The notes beneath the pieces were generated by a model, which was not told the origin of the DNA, did not search any database, and saw only the letters and a program-made list of their open reading frames with translations. A program made the translations under genes and the position numbers. A DNA stretch of 10,796 bases, from assembly GCA_016931365.1 (NCBI GenBank), contig JAFGEY010000481.1:1-10796 (forward strand), given 5' to 3'. This DNA comes from Anaerolineae bacterium. GTDB taxonomy: Bacteria; Chloroflexota; Anaerolineae; JAFGEY01. How positions within the stretch are numbered: the first letter of the stretch is position 1; every line of letters starts with the position of its first letter. Of this stretch, positions 5,744 through 10,796 are shown in pieces.

Positions 5744-6253
5744 ATGCGGTTTAGCATTGGTGAATTGCTGCATGCCCCAGTCGGTGCGCTGTTGTCATTT
5801 CAAATCGATTGGGGATTTCAAGATCTCGACGACGACTTGTCCATAGAAGGACTTCGAGGTCAGTTAACCTTTTTGCAGACTGAGAAAGGTATTTTGGGAA
5901 CCGGCACGTTTGCGGTCGATATTGATACCGAATGCGCCCGTTGTCTGGAACCAATTCGCAAAACAATTGACATTGAGCTGGAAGAGCGCTTCCGCTCAAT
6001 GTCGTATATATCGGCAAATGACCCGGCATGCCCCATAGATGGCGAAGGATACGTTGAACTCGGGCCCATTCTTCGAGATCTCGTGCTTGTAGCCCTCCCG
6101 ATGAATCCATTGTGCAAAGACAACTGCATGGGGCTGTGCCAGAATTGCGGACACAATTTAAACGAAGGGCCGTGTAACTGTCCTCGGGATGATATTGACC
6201 CCCGCATGGCCGTTCTACAACTTGTACTCAGGGGTATGGAACAGGATGAGTGA
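5744..6253 (+). CDS. yceD: DUF177 (YceD-like) protein
   Basis: 169 aa, cytoplasmic. The start [14 protein letters not shown] matches the family's N-terminus, so I place the start at 5744 rather than the ATG at 5735, which is too close to the ribosome site. Diagnostic cysteines are C64xxC67 (CARCLEP) and a C-terminal cluster, C124, C128, C132, C135, C144 and C146, with [11 protein letters not shown], probably a metal site. In E. coli and plants, DUF177 proteins are linked to accumulation or processing of 23S rRNA, and yceD usually precedes rpmF (ribosomal protein L32). Here rpmF is absent and the next gene is rpoD, overlapping by 8 nt. This implies shared control of the sigma factor and this rRNA-related protein through the structured leader (inference). 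Confidence 0.88.
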   Translation: MRFSIGELLHAPVGALLSFQIDWGFQDLDDDLSIEGLRGQLTFLQTEKGILGTGTFAVDIDTECARCLEPIRKTIDIELEERFRSMSYISANDPACPIDGEGYVELGPILRDLVLVALPMNPLCKDNCMGLCQNCGHNLNEGPCNCPRDDIDPRMAVLQLVLRGMEQDE

Positions 6254-7436
6254 ATTTATGGAACAAGAAATGGACGTCGTCGTAGAACTGTTGGAAAAGG
6301 CCGAACTGCAAGGCTACCTGACGATGGACGACGTCATTGAGATGTTTTCTTCGCCCGAAGAGCGGATGGATGAGCTGGAAGATGTTTTCATCCGCCTGAA
6401 CGAAGCCGGCATCGAAGTTTACGATCACAAAGACGATGCACTCGAAGTCGAGGGATCAGTAGAAGATTTGGCCGCGCACGAAATGGAAGATATTAAACTG
6501 GAAAAGGATGGTTTTGACCTCAGTGGCATCTCGAGTGATGATTCAGTTGGACTGTATTTGAAGGAAATGGCGCGCGTTCCGCTGCTCTCACTGGAAGAAG
6601 AAGTGGATTTGGCCAAGACCTTATGCCGAGGGCGTGATGCCAGGCGAAAGCTCAGAAACCCGGATCTCAATCTGGATGAGAAAGATCGGCTGGAATTAAG
6701 CATCGAAGATGCGCGGCTGGCACGCGAGCACCTGATCAAAGCCAATACACGGCTCGTGGTGAGCATCGCCAAAAAGTATATGGGCCGCGGTGTGCCTTTT
6801 CTGGACCTCATCCAGGAAGGAAACCTGGGCTTGATGAAGGCCGTAGAAAAGTTCGACTATACGCGCGGATACCGCTTTAGCACTTATGCCACGTGGTGGA
6901 TCCGCCAAACGATCACCCGCGCCATCGCCGACCAGGGGCGGACGATCCGCGTGCCGGTACATATGAGCGACCGCATCCGCCGTCTGTACAAGACGGCGCG
7001 CCAGCTTGAACAGGAACATGGCCGCAAGCCGACGCCGGAAGAAATCGCCGAAGAGATGGACCTGGAACCACGCAAGGTGCAGTGGATGCTCAAGGTTTCC
7101 TGGCGACCATTATCATTGGAACGCCCGGTTGGCGAGGAAGAGGATAGCGAACTAGGATCATTCATTGAAGACGAAGGCACCCCTACACCGACCCAGAGCG
7201 CCTACCAAAACCTGCTGCGCGACAAGGTCGAAGAGGTACTGAGCACACTGACGCCGCGTGAAGCGCGTATTTTGCGCCTGCGCTTTGGCCTGCAGAACGG
7301 CCGCAGCTATACGCTGGAGGAAGTAGGGCAAAAATTCGGTCTGACCCGCGAGCGCATTCGCCAGATCGAAGGTAAAGCGCTGCGCCGGCTGCGTCATCCG
7401 CGCCGCAGCCGCCAGTTGCGCGACTATTTGACCTAG
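6246..7436 (+). CDS. rpoD: Primary RNA polymerase sigma factor RpoD/SigA
   Basis: 396 aa sigma-70 protein that directs RNA polymerase to housekeeping promoters. Region 1.1-like acidic helices cover 1-85; region 1.2 is [16 protein letters not shown] (99-114). Regions 2.1-2.4 run from [14 protein letters not shown] through [20 protein letters not shown] and [17 protein letters not shown] to RTIRVPVHM (about 169-240); region 3 is about 241-325. Regions 4.1-4.2 include [15 protein letters not shown] and the helix-turn-helix [19 protein letters not shown] (365-383). Presence of region 1.1 and the full core supports a group 1 factor; a close group 2 paralogue cannot be fully excluded. The start ATG at 6246 overlaps the DUF177 stop (ATGAGTGA), suggesting translational coupling; the ATG at 6258 is an alternative. 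A further upstream ATG at 6189 would add 19 unrelated residues inside DUF177 and is unlikely. Confidence 0.95.
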   Translation: MSEFMEQEMDVVVELLEKAELQGYLTMDDVIEMFSSPEERMDELEDVFIRLNEAGIEVYDHKDDALEVEGSVEDLAAHEMEDIKLEKDGFDLSGISSDDSVGLYLKEMARVPLLSLEEEVDLAKTLCRGRDARRKLRNPDLNLDEKDRLELSIEDARLAREHLIKANTRLVVSIAKKYMGRGVPFLDLIQEGNLGLMKAVEKFDYTRGYRFSTYATWWIRQTITRAIADQGRTIRVPVHMSDRIRRLYKTARQLEQEHGRKPTPEEIAEEMDLEPRKVQWMLKVSWRPLSLERPVGEEEDSELGSFIEDEGTPTPTQSAYQNLLRDKVEEVLSTLTPREARILRLRFGLQNGRSYTLEEVGQKFGLTRERIRQIEGKALRRLRHPRRSRQLRDYLT

Positions 7437-7458
7437 CAAAGGTTGTTAATGAGCACAT

Positions 7459-7488
7459 AAACGCTCCCTGAACGAGGGAGCGTTTTTT
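7459..7488 (+). terminator. Intrinsic terminator after rpoD
   Basis: ACGCTCCCT (7461-7469) pairs perfectly with AGGGAGCGT (7475-7483), extendable by two A-T pairs, with a 5-nt loop and T6 (7483-7488). It lies 23 nt after the rpoD stop. Confidence 0.93.
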
Positions 7489-7508
7489 ATAATATATCAC
7501 AACCTGAG

Positions 7509-7520
7509 CCGGCATGCCGG
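7509..7520. repeat. 12-nt perfect palindrome CCGGCATGCCGG
   Basis: It sits between the rpoD terminator and the next promoter, about 95 bp upstream of that promoter's -10. It could be a protein-binding site, but there is no second copy nearby to support this. Confidence 0.25.
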
Positions 7521-7615
7521 ACGATCCACATGCGCTTGGGATACGTTTGGCGGTCGATCAGTCGTCTTGAGGCCGACGAAAACCTGTCTCATGTGCATAA
7601 TTTGCCCACTTGGCA

Positions 7616-7621
7616 TATAAT
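7616..7621 (+). promoter_or_regulatory. -10 element of the protease/TPR operon
   Basis: A perfect TATAAT with no good -35 at the expected 16-18 nt upstream. RNA would start near 7628, at or next to the ATG at 7631, which implies a leaderless or nearly leaderless message. Confidence 0.5.
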
Positions 7622-7630
7622 GTGATTGTG

Positions 7631-8875
7631 ATGAAACGAACTGGCAAACCCGCACAACAGAACCGATTTCGCCATATCCTGCTTGGCATCCTGGTGGTCC
7701 TGGCACTGAGTGTCCAGCCTGATCCCGCCCATGTGCTGGCCGAAACTTCCATCCAGATCGAGGCTAACGAACACACGGTGGTTTTTGGCCAACACATCCG
7801 CTTTCACCTCCAGGTCAGCAGCACCGCCAATATTCAGTCTATCGTGCTGGCTTATCGCACCACCGATACCCAGGGAACCAACGTCCAACGGATGACTTTT
7901 GACCCTGCCCGCACGATCAGCGTTGACTATATTCACGAGATCGAGCAACGTTACGTCCGACCTTTCGTCGAGTTAATGTACTGGTGGACGATCGAAGACG
8001 GCGATCAAAATCGACTGATCACGCCATCGCAAACGTTTGTCTATGCTGATAACCGCTTCGACTGGCAGACGTTGGCTCAAGACAGCGTCCGCATTCACTG
8101 GTATCAGGGAGAGATCGAGGTGGCACAGACGGCGCTGAATAAGGCAGTTGTCGGACTAGATCGAGCTAGGCAAGACATCTATGTCGAAGGCATCAGCAAA
8201 GCGATCGACATTTATATGTACGCCAACGCCAACGACTTGAACGTGGCTCTACCGCTGCCCACCCAATCTGAAGCTTTGACCGTGTACGAGACCAATACGA
8301 TCCTGACCTCGTTTGCGCCGGAAACGGCCCATATGCCCAAGATCGAGCGCATCTTGCCGCACGAAGTCACGCACGCACTGCTCCACGAGGTCACACAAAG
8401 CGATCTGGACCGTGTGCCGACCTGGCTGGCGGAAGGGCTGGCGACATCGGTCGAATACGCGTTTGTACCCAACCCCGACGCCAATCTGCGCCTGGCAGAA
8501 GCGATCCAGCGCCGCGAGACGCTGTCTTTTAGCATCCTGTGCGCCGGCTTTTCCACCGATCCGGTGCAGGCCAACCTGGCCTACGCACAAAGCGCCAGCC
8601 TGATCAACTATATCCGCGACGTGTATGGGCGTCAGGCCTTGCGCGATCTGGTTGCCGCGTATGCAGATGGAGCAACCTGCGATGGCGGCGTGCAGCGGGT
8701 GTTGAACATGTCACTGGAAAGACTGAACCACGACTGGCTGGATACCCTGTCACCACGCAGCATGTGGGCTGCTTTTTGGATCGACAACGCAGCCTGGCTG
8801 ATCTTGCTTGTGCTGCTCATCGGCGTGCCTTTCCTGTTTGCCTTGCCCCATCGGACACGAGTCAGACAAGTCTAG
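7631..8875 (+). CDS. Membrane-anchored MA-family (gluzincin) zinc metallopeptidase
   Basis: 414 aa. A basic N-terminus and hydrophobic stretch (about 15-37) form a signal peptide or anchor, and a second membrane helix lies at about 387-405 before a short basic tail, so the bulk should be outside the membrane. The catalytic motif is HEVTH (244-248; zinc ligands His244 and His248, base Glu245), with the third ligand Glu268 in WLAEGLA, 19 residues after the second His, as in gluzincins of the peptidase MA superfamily. The N-terminal 40-160 is beta-rich and may be a substrate or accessory domain. A TTG at 7610 would extend the frame by seven codons, but that extension contains the TATAAT box, so I chose the ATG at 7631, which has no Shine-Dalgarno site. 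Substrate unknown. It is the first gene of a compact four-gene unit. Confidence 0.85.
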   Translation: MKRTGKPAQQNRFRHILLGILVVLALSVQPDPAHVLAETSIQIEANEHTVVFGQHIRFHLQVSSTANIQSIVLAYRTTDTQGTNVQRMTFDPARTISVDYIHEIEQRYVRPFVELMYWWTIEDGDQNRLITPSQTFVYADNRFDWQTLAQDSVRIHWYQGEIEVAQTALNKAVVGLDRARQDIYVEGISKAIDIYMYANANDLNVALPLPTQSEALTVYETNTILTSFAPETAHMPKIERILPHEVTHALLHEVTQSDLDRVPTWLAEGLATSVEYAFVPNPDANLRLAEAIQRRETLSFSILCAGFSTDPVQANLAYAQSASLINYIRDVYGRQALRDLVAAYADGATCDGGVQRVLNMSLERLNHDWLDTLSPRSMWAAFWIDNAAWLILLVLLIGVPFLFALPHRTRVRQV

Positions 8876-8881
8876 AAATCT

Positions 8882-9454
8882 ATGGCCAAACGCAGACCTG
8901 TTCGTATAGCACATAAACGGGGCAGCAACGCCTCCTCATCGACAACGCGCGCGCGCCGCCTTTCGAATCGCGGGGCTCAATTGATGCAGTCCGGGCAATT
9001 CAGCGAAGCCGTGGCAACTCTGGAGCGTGCTTATGAACTGATCCCCGACGACGTGCCCACGGCGATTAACCTGGGCGGCGCTTGTGTAATGACCAAACGC
9101 TACGCGTGGGCAATCGAGGTGCTGGAACGCGCCCGCGAGCAAGAGCCAGACAATGAAATGATCTGGATCAACCTCGGCGCGGCCTATCTGGGCAACCCGA
9201 TTTTAGCCGACGACAAAGCACAACGTGCCGCCATCGATGCCTTTGAACGCGCCCTTGAAATCAACCCAGTTGCACGCAGCGTGCATTACAACCTGGGCCT
9301 GATCCACCGCGATCGGGGCGAATGGGCGCGAGCAGCGCGGCGATTCGAGCAGGCGATCCAGGCCGATCCCCGCGATCAAGACGCGTGCAATGCCCTGGCC
9401 CGGCTTCAGGCGCAACAGCCCTCCGATCAAGAGTGCGATGAACGAATCGACTAA
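8882..9454 (+). CDS. Soluble TPR protein
   Basis: 190 aa, no signal peptide or membrane helix. A very basic N-terminal 27 residues precede four tetratricopeptide repeats at about 24-57, 58-91, 92-131 (with an insertion of about six residues) and 132-165, each with the NLG and [IN]P/DP type signature positions, then a short acidic tail. TPRs mediate protein-protein contacts; the partner is unknown. The gene starts 6 nt after the protease stop without a clear ribosome site, so translation is probably coupled to the upstream gene. Confidence 0.85.
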   Translation: MAKRRPVRIAHKRGSNASSSTTRARRLSNRGAQLMQSGQFSEAVATLERAYELIPDDVPTAINLGGACVMTKRYAWAIEVLERAREQEPDNEMIWINLGAAYLGNPILADDKAQRAAIDAFERALEINPVARSVHYNLGLIHRDRGEWARAARRFEQAIQADPRDQDACNALARLQAQQPSDQECDERID

Positions 9455-10409
9455 ACGCCGACAGCCAACCCCCTCAAAAAACACCTGGGTCGCCATCGCC
9501 GGTTTGACTTTGTTAGCGATCCTTGTCTTGATAATATTCGTGCGCCTGGCCAGCCGGTTGCGCAAACCCGGGTCACCCTCGTCTGCGCCGACATCGACAG
9601 CCATCGCCAGATCCCTGCCACAGTCTGATGCCCAAACCTACAAAGCGTGGGGACAGGCGTCGATGCACCGCCAGGAATACGAGCAGGCAGTGAGCGATTT
9701 CGGCGACGCGATCCGGGTCGCACCGGACGATGCCGAAGCCTACTATGGACGGGCGAGGGCCTATTTTTTGCTGGGTGAACACACCTCTGCGCTGTCCGAC
9801 CTGGATCGGGCCATCGAACTGCGGCCAGAATACCCCGCAGCGCAGTACTATCGTGGGGCCACGTTGACCGTACTCGGCGCGTATGACCAGGCCGCGGTCG
9901 CCTTTACGGCGGCACTCACGCTCGAGCCCGACTTCCCGGACGCCTACCACCAGCGCGCCAAGGTCTACCTCCTGCAAATGCGCTACGCAGACGCCGTCGC
10001 CGATCTGACTCAGGCGCTCAACCTCGACGCCGAGCTGGTCGAATGCTATTATGACCGCGGCCGGGCCCGGTTCGAAATGGGAGATTTTGTGGCTGCCGAA
10101 ACGGATTTCGGACAGGCCATCGATCACTTTCCCGACTGGGGCGAGGCCTATTACTGGCGTGGGCACGCGCGGTTTCGACAATCCATGTTTGAGGCGGCGT
10201 TGCTCGACTTTGACGTCGCCATCGCGTTGATACCCGATCACGCTCAATCGTATTACGCACGGGGCGTCACCCACAACAAGCTGGGTTACACCGGGCAGGC
10301 CCGGGCCGACTGGGAGCAGGTCTTGACACTCACCCGCGATCCCAACCTGATCGAAATAACGCAAGCACAACTCGACGCACTGGAAAGGACGCAAACGGAC
10401 AGTGAGTAA
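9438..10409 (+). CDS. Membrane-anchored TPR protein
   Basis: 323 aa. A short basic cytoplasmic tail and one transmembrane helix (about 17-36) are followed by a Ser/Pro-rich spacer (44-62) and seven consecutive 34-residue TPRs from about 65 to 302, marked by AYYGRARAYFLLGE, QYYRGATLTVLGAYDQA, YYDRGRARFEMGDF and similar strings. The domain probably lies outside the membrane and serves as a scaffold for other proteins. The start at 9438 overlaps the previous gene by 17 nt and has a modest GAG ribosome site 4 nt upstream. The longer frame from 9390 would add 16 residues encoded within the upstream gene and is less likely. Its topology matches that of the protease upstream, so the two may meet at the cell surface (inference). 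Confidence 0.87.
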   Translation: MNESTKRRQPTPSKNTWVAIAGLTLLAILVLIIFVRLASRLRKPGSPSSAPTSTAIARSLPQSDAQTYKAWGQASMHRQEYEQAVSDFGDAIRVAPDDAEAYYGRARAYFLLGEHTSALSDLDRAIELRPEYPAAQYYRGATLTVLGAYDQAAVAFTAALTLEPDFPDAYHQRAKVYLLQMRYADAVADLTQALNLDAELVECYYDRGRARFEMGDFVAAETDFGQAIDHFPDWGEAYYWRGHARFRQSMFEAALLDFDVAIALIPDHAQSYYARGVTHNKLGYTGQARADWEQVLTLTRDPNLIEITQAQLDALERTQTDSE

Positions 10410-10796
10410 CAATACACCAATCGACGGTAAAGTTCGTGTCAACGTCGCCTTGCAGGTCGCCGGCGTCGCCACCCAGGTGACAGCGGCGCTTCAGTCCGAC
10501 GATCCCGAAAAACGCGATAATCTGGAACGCAAACTGGCTCTGGCTCAGGGTCAGCTCGATCCCCTGGATTCGCCGCCGGGCCTGGTGCCCTTTATCGACG
10601 TGATGCGCGGGCTGCTGCGCGGCGACAATGTCGCGGCGCGCGCCAGCGGACTGCCCCCGGCCTACCGTGCGGTGTATGAACAGATCGTCGATTCGACCAC
10701 TCCGCCCGAGCCGGAAGGCGAGTTGACCGTCCGCCAGGTCGTCGACGAAGTGGCGCACAATGTGCTCACCGTGATGCGTTTCGGCACCTTTGACCA
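10402..10796 (+). CDS. Unrecognised protein, 5' part (cut by window end)
   Basis: An open frame starts with GTG at 10402 and runs 131 codons to the window edge without a stop. It overlaps the TPR gene by 8 nt (GTGAGTAA), the same tight packing as its neighbours, and its codons favour G or C in the third position like the genes upstream. The visible part begins MSNNTPIDGKVRV, has a charged helical stretch (SDDPEKRDNLERKLALAQGQ) and a GLVPFIDVMRGLLRGDNVAA segment. No signal peptide, membrane helix or known domain is recognised, so I assign no function. The opposite-strand frame over 10330-10758 looks like a shadow of it. Confidence 0.7.
   Translation, partial: MSNNTPIDGKVRVNVALQVAGVATQVTAALQSDDPEKRDNLERKLALAQGQLDPLDSPPGLVPFIDVMRGLLRGDNVAARASGLPPAYRAVYEQIVDSTTPPEPEGELTVRQVVDEVAHNVLTVMRFGTFD

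Noticed and set aside
6189..6245. N-terminal extension of rpoD from the ATG at 6189
   Set aside because: The extra 19 residues are encoded inside DUF177 in another frame and resemble no sigma factor N-terminus; the ATG at 6246 gives a normal region 1.1.
7488..7493. TATAAT right after the rpoD terminator
   Set aside because: It is formed by the end of the T-tract; the -35 position would fall inside the terminator stem and has no TTGACA-like match.
9573..10472. A 299-codon - strand frame opposite the membrane TPR gene
   Set aside because: The + strand shows seven regular 34-residue TPRs; the mirror frame is a by-product of that repetition and codon bias.
1..10796. tRNA genes, rRNA, CRISPR arrays, insertion sequences, toxin-antitoxin or phage-defence genes
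   Set aside because: I looked for them across the intergenic regions and found no cloverleaf pattern, regular spacer array, transposase motif or defence domain.

Overview
The window looks like a chromosomal housekeeping stretch of a moderately GC-rich Chloroflexota bacterium, probably of the Anaerolineae or a related class. The lineage call is inference. It rests on the secreted protein with a long Pro/Thr linker (TPTPLPTAT-type repeats), the topoisomerase pair, the DUF177-sigma pair and the MA-family peptidase with TPR neighbours. I see no mobile element, CRISPR array, tRNA, rRNA or phage signature.

Layout. (1) 1-3758: the 3' part of a type IIA topoisomerase B subunit, then the complete A subunit, both on the + strand, closed by a strong intrinsic terminator. 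The pair reads more like topoisomerase IV (ParE/ParC) than gyrase, because the A subunit has no GyrA box. A 105-bp spacer between them carries two short heptamer arrays in opposite orientation. (2) 3759-4569: a long hairpin with a G7 loop, an extended -10 promoter, and a small cytoplasmic protein that fuses a glutaredoxin fold (first catalytic Cys replaced by Ser) to a PDZ domain. (3) 4511-5361, - strand: a secreted, membrane-anchored protein with a Pro/Thr-rich linker, started by TTG and ended by its own terminator. (4) 5362-5743: a gene-free regulatory region holding a weak - strand promoter, two adjoining palindromes, an AT-rich UP-like block, a near-consensus promoter on the + strand, and a leader of about 130 nt with a terminator-like hairpin, a 24-codon ORF and two mutually exclusive hairpins, one of which hides the Shine-Dalgarno site. 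(5) 5744-7488: a DUF177/YceD protein overlapping the primary sigma factor gene rpoD, then a terminator. (6) 7616-10796: a TATAAT box sitting almost on the start codon of a membrane-anchored gluzincin (HEVTH) protease, followed by two TPR proteins and an unrecognised gene cut by the window end, all tightly packed or overlapping and probably one operon.

How the genes work together. The topoisomerase pair handles DNA topology. DUF177 (linked to large-subunit rRNA in other organisms) and RpoD set gene-expression capacity and appear to be co-transcribed under a structured leader. The protease/TPR cluster looks like an envelope-associated module of unknown function. The most unusual items are the DUF177-rpoD leader and the Ser-xx-Cys glutaredoxin-PDZ fusion.
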